NCBI GenBank assembly: GCA_947495425.1 | Contig: CANLYR010000040.1 | Location: forward strand, 1-42,979 | Source: an uncultured Aquimarina sp. | GTDB taxonomy: Bacteria; Bacteroidota; Bacteroidia; Flavobacteriales; Flavobacteriaceae | Direction: 5' to 3' | DNA: 42,979 nt | Shown: positions 24,527 through 33,982 of the stretch, piece after piece | How positions within the stretch are numbered: the stretch's first letter is position 1 | Layout: each line of letters opens with the position of its first letter | Notes under the pieces: model-generated | What the model was told of the DNA's origin: nothing | The model's input: the letters and a program-made list of their open reading frames with translations, nothing else | Database searches by the model: none | Made by a program: the position numbers and the translations under genes

Positions 24527-26659
24527 TCATTCAAATGTTGAAATTAAAATTTCTAAAATTGTGATTGCAGCATTACTAATTTTTGTACCAGGACCAAAAA
24601 TCGCTACGGCTCCGGCATCGAATAAATATTCATAATCATCAGGGGGAATTACACCACCCACGATAATCATAATGTCTTCTCTACCATATTTTTTTAGTTC
24701 AGCAACAATTTGTGGAACCAAAGTTTTATGACCTCCTGCAAGAGAAGATACGCCAACTATATGCACATCATTTTCTACAGCTTGCTTTGCGGCTTCTGCA
24801 GGGGTTTGAAATAGCGGCCCAATATCGACATCAAAACCTACATCAGCATAACTTGTGGCAACTACTTTTGCACCACGATCATGACCGTCTTGCCCCATTT
24901 TAGCAATCATTATTCTAGGTCTTCTCCCTTCTAAATCTGCAAATTGATTGGCTAACGCTCTAGCCTTATTAAATGACTCGTCATTTTTTATTTCTTTGGC
25001 ATACACTCCTGTAAATGATTTGATTTGTGCTTTATATCTACCGAACTTTTTCTCTAAGGCATCACTAATCTCACCTAAGGATGCTCTTAATTTGGCAGCT
25101 TCTATTGCTAAAGCTAACAAATTTTGAGTCTCATCTTCTGCTGCTTTAGTTAAATTATCCAAAGCAAGATGTACTGCTTGTTCATCTCTTGAAGCTTTTA
25201 CTTTATTTAACCCTTCTATTTGTTGAGCGCGTACTGCTTGATTATCTACTTTAAGTGTGCTAATAGCATCTTCTTCTTCTAATTTATATTTGTTGACTCC
25301 AATAATTACATCCTGTTCACTATCAATTCTAGCTTGTTTACGTGCAGCGGCTTCTTCTATACGCATTTTGGGTATTCCTGCTTCTATAGCTTTGGTCATG
25401 CCTCCTAATTCTTCGACTTCTTCGATAAGTTGCCAAGCTTTATTGGCAATTTGATTTGTAAGCGATTCTACATAATAGCTTCCTGCCCAGGGGTCAACAG
25501 TTCGAGTAATTTGTGTTTCTTCCTGAAGATAAATTTGTGTATTTCTGGCAATTCTTGCAGAAAAATCAGTTGGGAGCGCTATCGCTTCATCAAGCGCGTT
25601 GGTGTGTAAACTTTGCGTGCCTCCAAAGGCTGCAGCACTAGCTTCGATACAGGTACGGGCAACATTATTGAACGGGTCTTGGGCAGTAAGGCTCCACCCA
25701 CTGGTTTGGCAATGGGTGCGAAGCATTAAAGATTTTGGATTTTTTGGATTGAATTGTTTAATCAATTTTGCCCAAAGCATTCGAGCTGCTCTCATTTTGG
25801 CAACTTCCATAAAATGATTCATACCAATTGCCCAGAAAAATGATAGGCGAGGGGCAAAAGCATCGATATCTAGCCCTGCATCGATGCCCTTTCTAATGTA
25901 CTCTAATCCGTCAGCTAGTGTGTATGCTAATTCGATATCACAAGTTGCACCAGCTTCTTGCATGTGATATCCTGAGATACTGATCGGATTAAATTTTGGC
26001 ATATGTTTAGAGCAATACTTAAAAATATCACTAATGATACGCATAGATGGTGTAGGTGGATATATATAGGTGTTACGCACCATAAACTCTTTTAGAATAT
26101 CATTTTGTATGGTTCCTGAAAGTAATTTTTTTTCTACGCCTTGTTCTTCAGCAGCAACGATATAGAATGCCATGATGGGTAATACGGCTCCATTCATAGT
26201 CATAGAAACCGACATTTTATCGAGCGGTATTTGATTAAATAACACCTTCATATCCTCGACAGTATCGATTGCTACTCCAGCCATACCCACATCACCAAAA
26301 ACTCTTTCATGATCACTATCATATCCTCGGTGTGTTGCCAAATCAAAAGCAACAGAGAGTCCTTTTTGACCTGCAGCAAGATTTCTGCGGTAAAACGCAT
26401 TGCTTTCTTCAGCAGTAGAAAAACCTGCATATTGTCTTATCGTCCATGGTCTGCGCACATACATTGTTGAATATGGGCCACGAAGATAAGGAGGCAGTCC
26501 TGCAGAAAAATTTAGATGCTCAAGATCAGTTATATCCTCAGAGGTATACGATGATTTGACATCAATTCCTTCGGAAGTACTAAAAACAGAAACCTCTTGA
26601 TTATAATTTGATGTTGTTTTCTTAGATAGTTGTAGATGTTGTATATCTTTTCTATTCAT
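24527..26659 (-). CDS. Methylmalonyl-CoA mutase, large (catalytic) subunit
   Basis: The 710-residue adenosylcobalamin enzyme interconverts methylmalonyl-CoA and succinyl-CoA. The N-terminal TIM barrel has [21 protein letters not shown], seen as [19 protein letters not shown], and [18 protein letters not shown]; the C-terminal B12 domain has the cobalt-binding His in [11 protein letters not shown] (near residue 591) and the GGVIPPDDY block. The small subunit is encoded upstream, with an unrelated gene between them. Gene names scpA, mcmA and mutB are all used for this subunit. Confidence 0.95.
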   Translation of the reverse strand: MNRKDIQHLQLSKKTTSNYNQEVSVFSTSEGIDVKSSYTSEDITDLEHLNFSAGLPPYLRGPYSTMYVRRPWTIRQYAGFSTAEESNAFYRRNLAAGQKGLSVAFDLATHRGYDSDHERVFGDVGMAGVAIDTVEDMKVLFNQIPLDKMSVSMTMNGAVLPIMAFYIVAAEEQGVEKKLLSGTIQNDILKEFMVRNTYIYPPTPSMRIISDIFKYCSKHMPKFNPISISGYHMQEAGATCDIELAYTLADGLEYIRKGIDAGLDIDAFAPRLSFFWAIGMNHFMEVAKMRAARMLWAKLIKQFNPKNPKSLMLRTHCQTSGWSLTAQDPFNNVARTCIEASAAAFGGTQSLHTNALDEAIALPTDFSARIARNTQIYLQEETQITRTVDPWAGSYYVESLTNQIANKAWQLIEEVEELGGMTKAIEAGIPKMRIEEAAARKQARIDSEQDVIIGVNKYKLEEEDAISTLKVDNQAVRAQQIEGLNKVKASRDEQAVHLALDNLTKAAEDETQNLLALAIEAAKLRASLGEISDALEKKFGRYKAQIKSFTGVYAKEIKNDESFNKARALANQFADLEGRRPRIMIAKMGQDGHDRGAKVVATSYADVGFDVDIGPLFQTPAEAAKQAVENDVHIVGVSSLAGGHKTLVPQIVAELKKYGREDIMIIVGGVIPPDDYEYLFDAGAVAIFGPGTKISNAAITILEILISTFE

Positions 26660-26784
26660 TACGCTATGCCTCGTTTTTCGGAATGATAAATTAACAAGGC
26701 TATAAAATTAAGGTTTTCGAAATGAATTTTGTTTAAAAAAAACGATTCTATTTATCATTTTAGTAAGAATTTGATAAAATAATC

Positions 26785-27414
26785 TTACCCAAATGCTTTT
26801 TCGATAACCATAAGTATAGAGAAATAAATATCAAAAGCAATGAATTTTTTAATTTCGTCGCTACATAATTCATTATCATTAAGATAGTAAAATTTTTGTG
26901 AAACGAGCGATGTGCTAATGTTTCCGTTAGCTTCTAGAGTACTAACAATTTCTTTAAAATCATCACTTTCACTACTATTTTTTAAACATTGGATCAATCC
27001 CCCACGGTAATTAAAAATTAGAATTTCACTTTTATCTTTTTCTGAAGAAGTTGAAGGGATTGATTTTTTTGTAGCTTCATGATTTTCATATTCACTTAGC
27101 TTTACCCAAAGTGAATTTTTATTTGTTGCATTTCTTTTAAATGCTCTTGTTAATTGTATTGAATTATCTGACGGAAGTTTTCTAAGGTCTAAGGACAAAC
27201 TAGCTACTTCTGCCAAAAACGTTCTGTATGTTTTTATAGAGTCCTTACCAAATGTGTAGTAGTTAAATAGATCGTTTTCAAATGCTTTATACGCTTTTTT
27301 TATGATTCCAGTTTCATCTATGTTCAGGCATTCGGCATCTGATTGCGGTAGCACTAATTGCGTGGAGGATAGAAATAAAATTACTATGATCCTAGACCTA
27401 ATCTTGAGGGGCAT
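26785..27414 (-). CDS. Unknown secreted protein between the mutase subunit genes
   Basis: I start at the ATG at 27414, which begins MPLKIRSRIIVILFLSS and forms a signal peptide ending near LVLPQS; the longer frame adds 19 residues with no support. The 209-residue product is mostly helical, with charged linkers (TSSEKDKSEI) and no motif I recognise. It lies 87 bases after the small-subunit stop and 125 bases before the large-subunit start, so it is probably co-transcribed by position and not by role. It looks like a lineage-specific insertion into the pair. Confidence 0.6.
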   Translation of the reverse strand: MPLKIRSRIIVILFLSSTQLVLPQSDAECLNIDETGIIKKAYKAFENDLFNYYTFGKDSIKTYRTFLAEVASLSLDLRKLPSDNSIQLTRAFKRNATNKNSLWVKLSEYENHEATKKSIPSTSSEKDKSEILIFNYRGGLIQCLKNSSESDDFKEIVSTLEANGNISTSLVSQKFYYLNDNELCSDEIKKFIAFDIYFSILMVIEKAFG

Positions 27415-27501
27415 TGATTTAGATTTTGTAATGTTAATATATAGGCGAAATTTTATTAATACTGAGTGCAAGTTAACAATAAGTTAGCTAATATTAACGT
27501 T

Positions 27502-28869
27502 TTATTGTAATTTTTTGTCTATAAAATCACTTAATCTTCTTTTTATGATTGGTTCCAGTAGGGTTTTTCTTACTTTTTTGAATGGAAATACTTGCTTATT
27601 AATAGCAGGAGGCACTTCATCTGGATTTTGATATTTATTAGTTCCTGTTAGTATAATTTTTTCACTATCAAATAGCGCTTGTTCTTTTGTGGCATTTTCT
27701 TTTATTTTTCTCTGAATACTTCCTGATTTTAATTGCTTCAGGAATCCACCACCTTCTTCTATATTCTTAAATAGATCTAAAGCCTTTTGCGCTAATTGAT
27801 TCGTTAGCGTTTCAATATAATAGGAACCAGAGGCAGGATTTTGTACGAGATCAAAATAACTTTCATTTTTCAGGATTAAAAGCTGATTGAGCGCAATCCT
27901 AGTGCCAAACTCATTCTCGTGATTATAGATGTCATCATACGAGAGATTATATATTGTATTTGCTCCACCTAATATAGCACTCATGCATTCCGTAGTTGTT
28001 CGAAGCATATTTACATTATAATCTAGAATCGTTTTATTTCTGTGAGATGGATATGCAATGATATGACATTGTTCTAAAATTTTATATTCTGATGCCAAAG
28101 TACTCCAAAGTATTCTTAAGGCACGTAATTTTGCGATTTCAAAAAAGTAATTTCCGCCAACAGCTACTTTAAATATGACTTGTGATGTTGCAAACGGGTT
28201 TGCTTTCTTTGTTTCGAAATGATTTAAATACTCATTTGCATGTGCCATTGCATAGGCTAGTTGCTGCACCATAGTGGCTCCAGCATTTTGGTATACACCA
28301 GTATTTATACAGATACTACTTTTTAGGTGCGTACTTTGTTTTGTGATTTCTGTTAAAGCAATATAATCTTTTTTCAGGTTTTTAAACCAATTTCCTGTAT
28401 TTGCCAATCTGCCAATAATATCTGTCAATACTGATATATCAAGATTTAAACTTTTGGCTACACCATTAAGGTTTTGGATATATGAAACCGAAAGAAAACC
28501 CATTTCAATAAGAATGGATGTTTCATGTGGTATATGTTTTAGGAGTATTTTTGGTGCCACAACTTCACTTTCAATTTTGAAAAAGATGCTTTCTGCACCC
28601 TTTTTGATAGCTTCTAATGCTTTTTCATTCCCTGATGTAGCATCAGTAACTTCAATTTTGATCGCATTTTTCCATGAGGTTGAATGTGTAGATGGGGTAT
28701 TAATAGTAGCAATATCTTCTTGATGATAAAACGGCTTTATATCTATGCCTTCTAGAGATTTATATATCAGTGCCTCATTATAGTCTGCACCTTTAAGATC
28801 AAATTGAATCTTTTGTTTCCATGCTTTAGCAGAAACTTCATCGAAACTATCGAATAAGGATTTATTCAT
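27502..28869 (-). CDS. Methylmalonyl-CoA mutase, small subunit
   Basis: The start at 28869 (MNKSLFDSFDEVSAKAWKQK) is preferred; the longer frame adds 19 residues that run into the preceding gene. At 455 residues it covers the mutase TIM-barrel fold (GADYNEALIYKSLEGIDIKP near the start, GAGATMVQ-like NAGATMVQQLAYAMAHANEY, and PASGSYYIETLTNQLAQKA), but ends without a B12-binding domain, about 150 residues shorter than classic MutA. It is the structural partner of the large subunit. It overlaps the FtsB-like gene by eight bases. Confidence 0.88.
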   Translation of the reverse strand: MNKSLFDSFDEVSAKAWKQKIQFDLKGADYNEALIYKSLEGIDIKPFYHQEDIATINTPSTHSTSWKNAIKIEVTDATSGNEKALEAIKKGAESIFFKIESEVVAPKILLKHIPHETSILIEMGFLSVSYIQNLNGVAKSLNLDISVLTDIIGRLANTGNWFKNLKKDYIALTEITKQSTHLKSSICINTGVYQNAGATMVQQLAYAMAHANEYLNHFETKKANPFATSQVIFKVAVGGNYFFEIAKLRALRILWSTLASEYKILEQCHIIAYPSHRNKTILDYNVNMLRTTTECMSAILGGANTIYNLSYDDIYNHENEFGTRIALNQLLILKNESYFDLVQNPASGSYYIETLTNQLAQKALDLFKNIEEGGGFLKQLKSGSIQRKIKENATKEQALFDSEKIILTGTNKYQNPDEVPPAINKQVFPFKKVRKTLLEPIIKRRLSDFIDKKLQ

Positions 28870-29221
28870 TTTTGTGGTTTTTTGATACGCTATCTTCATA
28901 TTCGATGATGTAAATCTCTTCATCATCTTGTTTCATAAAGTATTCTTCTCGTGCAAATTTTTCTAATTCGTTACTATCCTTTAATACTTTAATATCCTTT
29001 TGATCTTTGATAATCTCTTTAATATAATATTCCTTATTCCCTTCGAGTTCTTGGATTTCGGTATCTAGTTCTCTATGAATTAGCCAAGAATTGGTGTCTA
29101 GAAATAGCATCCAGATCATAAAAAGTAATACGATAAGCACATATTTATTTAAAAATATAGCAAATATCGGAATCAATGCCGGTTTATTTTTTAATTTCTG
29201 AAAATAACGCTTTAGCTTCAA
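28862..29221 (-). CDS. FtsB/DivIC-like septum formation initiator protein
   Basis: The 119-residue protein has a basic N-terminus, one membrane helix at about 26-42, then a coiled coil at about 50-85 and the motif ELEKFAREEYFMKQDDEEIY, typical of DivIC/FtsB. It is part of the divisome FtsQLB subcomplex, acting in the periplasm. It lies 38 bases after udk and overlaps the mutase small subunit. Confidence 0.85.
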   Translation of the reverse strand: MKLKRYFQKLKNKPALIPIFAIFLNKYVLIVLLFMIWMLFLDTNSWLIHRELDTEIQELEGNKEYYIKEIIKDQKDIKVLKDSNELEKFAREEYFMKQDDEEIYIIEYEDSVSKNHKNE

Positions 29222-29259
29222 TCTTAATACAGTTAATATGGGTTGTAAAGGTACAAAAG

Positions 29260-29868
29260 TTAATTCAAGCGTTCCTTGATGATTGTACGCACAATATCAA
29301 CTGCAACATTATTATAATTATTGTTAGGAATAATAAGATCTGCAAATTCTTTGGTTGGGTCAATGAATTGTTGATGCATTGGTTTTAATGTATTCTGATA
29401 GCGATCCAGTACTTCATCTATATCGCGACCACGCTCGGCGATATCTCTTTTTAGCCTTCTGATGAGGCGTTCATCACTATCGGTATGTACATATATTTTG
29501 ATGTCAAGCAATGCTCTGATTTTTGGACTGGTAAGAATCAAAATCCCTTCAACAATCATTACCTTGCTGGGCTTGGTTTTAATACTTTCTTTTGTGCGAT
29601 TATGTTCTACAAAAGAATACACGGGCTGATCAATCGTTTCTCCTTTTCTTAAGGCTTCTAAATGCGCTCCTAATAAATCAAAATCAATAGACTGTGGATG
29701 ATCAAAATTTATTTTCACTCTTTCATCATACGTAAGATGGCTTGTATCTTTATAATAAGAATCTTGCGAAATGACACATACTTCGTTTTCGGGTAATTCA
29801 TTAACTATTTGATTAACAACCGTGGTCTTTCCACAACCTGTCCCTCCTGCAATACCAATTATTAGCAT
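29260..29868 (-). CDS. udk: Uridine kinase
   Basis: The 202-residue enzyme phosphorylates uridine and cytidine in pyrimidine salvage. The P-loop GGTGCGKT is at residues 8-15; other family blocks are ISQDSYYKD, FDHPQSIDFDLL, RTKESIKTKPSKVMIVEGIL, seen as KVMIVEGILIL, and RLIRRLKRDIAERGRD. Length is standard. Confidence 0.95.
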   Translation of the reverse strand: MLIIGIAGGTGCGKTTVVNQIVNELPENEVCVISQDSYYKDTSHLTYDERVKINFDHPQSIDFDLLGAHLEALRKGETIDQPVYSFVEHNRTKESIKTKPSKVMIVEGILILTSPKIRALLDIKIYVHTDSDERLIRRLKRDIAERGRDIDEVLDRYQNTLKPMHQQFIDPTKEFADLIIPNNNYNNVAVDIVRTIIKERLN

Positions 29869-29886
29869 CTTGTTTTAGTTTTGCGG

Positions 29887-29894
29887 CAAATTTA
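29887..29894 (-). promoter_or_regulatory. Bacteroidota-type -7 element before udk
   Basis: On the minus strand it reads TAAATTTG, a TAnnTTTG match 19 bases before the udk ATG. No clear -33 element was seen upstream of it. Confidence 0.4.
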
Positions 29895-29900
29895 GAAATA

Positions 29901-29940
29901 GTTATTGAGTTATTTGGTTTTTGAGTATGTGAGTTTATTT
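29901..29940. repeat. 8-bp degenerate tandem repeat
   Basis: Four to five consecutive 8-base units around GTTATTGA (GTTATTGA, GTTATTTG, GTTTTTGA, GTATGTGA, GTTTATTT). It lies in the spacer between anmK and udk and is similar in style to the 7-bp arrays elsewhere in the window. Confidence 0.55.
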
Positions 29941-30007
29941 GAATGCATAAATATCTACCCTGTTATATAGGTATTAAAAACTGGATATGTTATCTCGTAA
30001 TTTCATT

Positions 30008-31093
30008 TTATGATGGATAATACACAACTCCCGAAGAAGAATCTTTGCTTGCTCCGGTAACTGATTTAAGACAGTTGATTTCGTTTTGTTCTCTTAAAAC
30101 CCCCATGAACCCGAAGATTAAAGCTTCTTTGTAATCGATAATTCCTATATCGGGAATCATAATATTTGTAAAAGAATCTAATTCTTTCTTTAGAATTTTG
30201 ATTAGAAAATCATTTTTTGCTCCTCCACCTGTGATTAATAAATTTGACCCTTTTTTTTCTGTCTTTTTGATATCATTTGCAATTTTGACAGCAATATGAT
30301 GCACCGAAGTGTGCAGAAGGTTTTGTACTGTGTCCTCTGTGTGTTGTATTAGAGGAACAACCTGATCAACAAACCATTCGTATCCCAAAGATTTAGGGTA
30401 GGGCAGATTGTAATAATCCAGAGCATTTAATTTGGTATGCAATTTTTTGTTTAGGGTTCCTTGTTTTGCAAGTCTTCCTCCTTCGTCAAATTCAAGATCA
30501 ATTCTAGCACAAATAAAATTAAGTAGCATATTGGCTGGCGAAATATCGTAAGCTATTCTTTTTCCATCCTGGTCAAAAGAAATATTACTGATTCCACCCA
30601 AGTTGAGACAAAAATTATAGTTTCCAAATAATAGTGTATCCCCTATAGGAACAAGTGGAGCGCCTTGACCACCCAATGCGACATCGTTTGTTCTAAAATC
30701 GCAGATTACTTTATGACCACATGCATTCGCCAGATGTTGTCCAGAGCCGATCTGATACGTCAATCCGATTTCGGTTTGATGAAAAATGGTATGCCCATGA
30801 CTGGCAACAAAATCTACTTCTACACTATTTTTATCAATAAAATCTTTAACCTGTTTCCCTAACCAAGTTCCGTATTCATTATTAAACGCTAATAGTTCAG
30901 GAGCTTTGAGATCGATAGTGTTTTTTAGCTTTTTTTTGAACGTGATATCATAATCGATACTTTCTGTTTGTTGAATAGAAAAACTCCAGCTGTTATCTTT
31001 CTTTTCAAAAATACAATAGGCAATGTCCAAACCATCCAGAGAGGTTCCAGACATTAACCCAATTACTTGATACTGATTGTGACTACTACGCAT
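30008..31093 (-). CDS. anmK: Anhydro-N-acetylmuramic acid kinase
   Basis: The 361-residue ASKHA-fold kinase opens the 1,6-anhydro ring of anhydro-MurNAc and phosphorylates it, giving MurNAc-6-P. Motifs: GLMSGTSLDGLDIAY near residues 12-26, TNDVALGGQGAPLVPIGD (about 143-160), LNLGGISNI, and LLITGGGAKNDFL. It lies nine bases after nagZ and ends the amino-sugar operon. The MurQ etherase that would use its product is not in the window. Confidence 0.95.
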   Translation of the reverse strand: MRSSHNQYQVIGLMSGTSLDGLDIAYCIFEKKDNSWSFSIQQTESIDYDITFKKKLKNTIDLKAPELLAFNNEYGTWLGKQVKDFIDKNSVEVDFVASHGHTIFHQTEIGLTYQIGSGQHLANACGHKVICDFRTNDVALGGQGAPLVPIGDTLLFGNYNFCLNLGGISNISFDQDGKRIAYDISPANMLLNFICARIDLEFDEGGRLAKQGTLNKKLHTKLNALDYYNLPYPKSLGYEWFVDQVVPLIQHTEDTVQNLLHTSVHHIAVKIANDIKKTEKKGSNLLITGGGAKNDFLIKILKKELDSFTNIMIPDIGIIDYKEALIFGFMGVLREQNEINCLKSVTGASKDSSSGVVYYPS

Positions 31094-31102
31094 ACGTTTT
31101 TG

Positions 31103-32686
31103 TTAAAGTTGTACAGGAGAATGACCAACGGCCTTGTGTTGTTTTAGAAAATGTTGAGCAGCAATGTGCTGGAATGCACCAAAATCTTGATGACAGAGCA
31201 CAATCGTATTCACACTTTTAATTGATAGTACATTGAGTACATAAGGATTACCAAATAAATATAAGGCTACGTTCTTTGTTTTACTTATTGTTTCTATAAA
31301 TTGAATAATTTTTTTATCAATACCAAAAGTATTTGCGGGTTTTATATGAGGAGGGAATAATGCAATAAGCACATTGTTGGTTGCAGGTTCTATTGCTATT
31401 TCTTCGCTATAGTTTATTTTGTTGAACTGTTTATTTTTTTCAATTTCTTTAAAAAATGTACAATTGTCGTTATTTCCTATTAAAATACCTTCAAATTCTT
31501 CTGAGGTAAATAAAGAAAAGTTTTTGAAATCTTCTTTATAATGAGTCAACGATGCTTTGGCTAAATTTTGGATAAGTGAAGTTTTTTCTTGATGATTAAA
31601 AGAACTTTTTACCTCTTTTTTGAGAAACGCATTTTTTTTCAGTTTTTGAATTCTTCGTAAACTCTCTTCAATTTGTTCATCTGAAGCATTTTTCTCAATC
31701 ATTTGAATACCTTCTTCCACATGTTCTGAAAAACATAATATATCATTACCGGCATTAAACGCTTTCCATTCTAAAATTCCTTTTTCTGGATATAGTTTAG
31801 AGACACTATGCATATTGAGTGCATCAGATATAACAGTACCATCAAAACCTAATTTTGTTCTAAGTAGGTCTTTTATTATGGTTTTAGACAGTGTAGCAGA
31901 AGTATCTTTACTATTATTAATACCGGGAACGGCCAAATGACCTATCATGATACTATCGACTTCTTGTTCTATTGCTTTTATAAAAGGATATAGTTCCTGA
32001 TCGTAAAGCTCTGTTTTTGATTTAGTAATTACCGGAAGCCCAAGATGAGAATCTATATTCGTATCCCCGTGCCCTGGAAAATGTTTAAAACACCCTAATA
32101 TTCCAGCATCTTTGAGACCACGATAATACGCCATTGCTTTTTGTGACACCTTTATTTTATCTTCACCAAAAGAACGATATCCAATAACAGGGTTATCAGG
32201 ATTCATATTAATATCAACTACAGGAGCGAGATTAAGGTGTATACCCATGGCTTCAAGATCATTTCCTATATGTTTCCCAACCTCAAAAATAAGTTCATCC
32301 TGATCATCAGGTATGGCACCAAGTGTTATGGCATATGGATATTGTGTTGTATTTTCTACTCGCATCGCCAGGCCCCATTCTGCATCTATAGCTATTAATA
32401 ACGGAGTAGAAGCAATACTCTGATAATGATCAATTAATTCTTTGAGGCGTTGCTTGCTGTTTTTATTATAGATTACTTTTTTCTTGCCTTCAAAATTTGT
32501 AGCAGCACTGGCTCTACTATGAAAAAAGGTGAGTCCGCCAATGTTATACTCTTTAATTAACCGTTCGATCTCTTTTATTTCCAGATCACTGTCATTTATA
32601 AAAGCTGCAGGAAAGAAAAACTGACCAATTTTTTCTGCTTTAGACAAGCTATTGAAATTAATATTTTTGATGCTTTTTTCTTTCAT
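31103..32686 (-). CDS. nagZ: Beta-N-acetylhexosaminidase, GH3 NagZ family
   Basis: The 527-residue glycosidase removes GlcNAc from GlcNAc-anhydro-MurNAc (peptides). The NagZ signature KHFPGHGDTNIDSHLGLPV starts at residue 201 (His206/Asp208 dyad), and the nucleophile is Asp288 in TVISDALNMHSV. No signal peptide is present, so it acts in the cytoplasm after AmpG import, as in E. coli. Compared with E. coli NagZ (341 residues) it has an additional C-terminal domain of about 170 residues, which could be a GH3 C-terminal domain. It is six bases after the permease gene. Confidence 0.92.
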   Translation of the reverse strand: MKEKSIKNINFNSLSKAEKIGQFFFPAAFINDSDLEIKEIERLIKEYNIGGLTFFHSRASAATNFEGKKKVIYNKNSKQRLKELIDHYQSIASTPLLIAIDAEWGLAMRVENTTQYPYAITLGAIPDDQDELIFEVGKHIGNDLEAMGIHLNLAPVVDINMNPDNPVIGYRSFGEDKIKVSQKAMAYYRGLKDAGILGCFKHFPGHGDTNIDSHLGLPVITKSKTELYDQELYPFIKAIEQEVDSIMIGHLAVPGINNSKDTSATLSKTIIKDLLRTKLGFDGTVISDALNMHSVSKLYPEKGILEWKAFNAGNDILCFSEHVEEGIQMIEKNASDEQIEESLRRIQKLKKNAFLKKEVKSSFNHQEKTSLIQNLAKASLTHYKEDFKNFSLFTSEEFEGILIGNNDNCTFFKEIEKNKQFNKINYSEEIAIEPATNNVLIALFPPHIKPANTFGIDKKIIQFIETISKTKNVALYLFGNPYVLNVLSIKSVNTIVLCHQDFGAFQHIAAQHFLKQHKAVGHSPVQL

Positions 32687-32692
32687 TGAAAT

Positions 32693-33964
32693 CTAATTTT
32701 TATCCTTCTTTCCATATGTGGCAGGATATTGAATATATCGCGTAAGAAGTATACCAGGAATCGCAGTGATCACTACCCATATAAAAAAACCAGTATAGCC
32801 AATGGCTTCTTGTATTATACCACTTGCCATACCAGGTAGCATCATACCCAGTGCCATAAAACCAGTAGCAATAGCATAGTGTGAAGTTTTAGAAACGCCT
32901 TCGGCAACATAAATCAAGAACATCAAATAGGCTGCAAACCCAAATCCGTAACCAAATTGCTCTATAATGACAACTATTGTAGCAAATACGACAGAAGAAG
33001 GTTGCCAGAAGGAGAGTAATACATATAATAAATTAGGCAGGTTTAAAGCCAAAATCATTGGAAGCATCCATTTTTTTAATCCATGCATAGAAATTACCAC
33101 TCCTCCCAAAATACCACCAATGGTTAATGCAATAATACCAAAAGTACCATATATAGTCCCTACTTGTGTTGTAGAGAGTGCTAATCCTCCTGTTTCTATA
33201 CCATCTAATAAAAAAGGAGATGCCATTTTTACTAATTGTGACTCTCCCAAACGATACACAAGAATAAAAGCTAGCGCCACCCATATTTGTTTCTTTTGAA
33301 AGAACGTAATGAAAACATCAATAAAGTCTATTTTTTGTGCTTCTGATCGATCTGTGTTTTCTTCTACTTTTGGCGTTGTACACAAATTGATAACCGTAAG
33401 TATAATCATAAAAACTGCAGTGATAATCATAGTAAATGACCACGCTTTTTGATTGTCACCATAATAGCCTTCTAAAAAGCCTGCAAGTACTACAATCAGA
33501 CCTTGCCCTGTTACCATTGCCAATCGATAAAAAGTACTACGTACTCCTAAGAAGAAGGATTGTTTTTTTTCTGAAAGCGCAATGAGATAATACCCATCTG
33601 ATGCTATGTCATTTGTGGCCGATGCAAAAGCAGCAATCCAAAAACAAGCTAGACTCAATACAAAGAAATTGTTTAAAGGAATCGTAAATCCTACGCCCAA
33701 AAAAGCAATAGCAATAAGCAATTGCATACCCAAAAACCATTTGCGTTTGGTACTTTTGATATCCACCAAAGGGCTCCATAATGGCTTAATTACCCAAGGG
33801 AGATAGAGCCAACTGGTATAAATACCAATATCTGAATTGCTAATCCCCAATTTTTTATACATAATGACCGAAAGCGTAATCACAATAACATAAGGCAGAC
33901 CCTCTGTAAAATATAGTGAGGGCACCCAGGCCCATGAATTTTTATCTTTTTGTTGTTCTGTCAT
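32693..33964 (-). CDS. ampG: AmpG-like MFS permease for muropeptides
   Basis: The 423-residue protein has twelve predicted membrane helices and the AmpG-type start SLYFTEGLPYVIV followed by KLGISNSDIGIYTSWLYLPW and PLWSPLVD. In proteobacteria AmpG imports GlcNAc-anhydro-MurNAc peptides. Its position between a GHL10 gene and nagZ-anmK argues strongly for the same cargo. Related MFS carriers with other cargo (for example acetyl-CoA transporters) share parts of the pattern, so the substrate is inferred. Confidence 0.85.
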   Translation of the reverse strand: MTEQQKDKNSWAWVPSLYFTEGLPYVIVITLSVIMYKKLGISNSDIGIYTSWLYLPWVIKPLWSPLVDIKSTKRKWFLGMQLLIAIAFLGVGFTIPLNNFFVLSLACFWIAAFASATNDIASDGYYLIALSEKKQSFFLGVRSTFYRLAMVTGQGLIVVLAGFLEGYYGDNQKAWSFTMIITAVFMIILTVINLCTTPKVEENTDRSEAQKIDFIDVFITFFQKKQIWVALAFILVYRLGESQLVKMASPFLLDGIETGGLALSTTQVGTIYGTFGIIALTIGGILGGVVISMHGLKKWMLPMILALNLPNLLYVLLSFWQPSSVVFATIVVIIEQFGYGFGFAAYLMFLIYVAEGVSKTSHYAIATGFMALGMMLPGMASGIIQEAIGYTGFFIWVVITAIPGILLTRYIQYPATYGKKDKN

Positions 33965-33982
33965 GAAACGTTTTGTTGGATT

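Noticed and set aside
30396..30405. GGGTAGGGCA, close to the ECF -35 block
   Set aside because: It lies inside anmK coding sequence, differs in one base, and has no CGTT 14 bases later.
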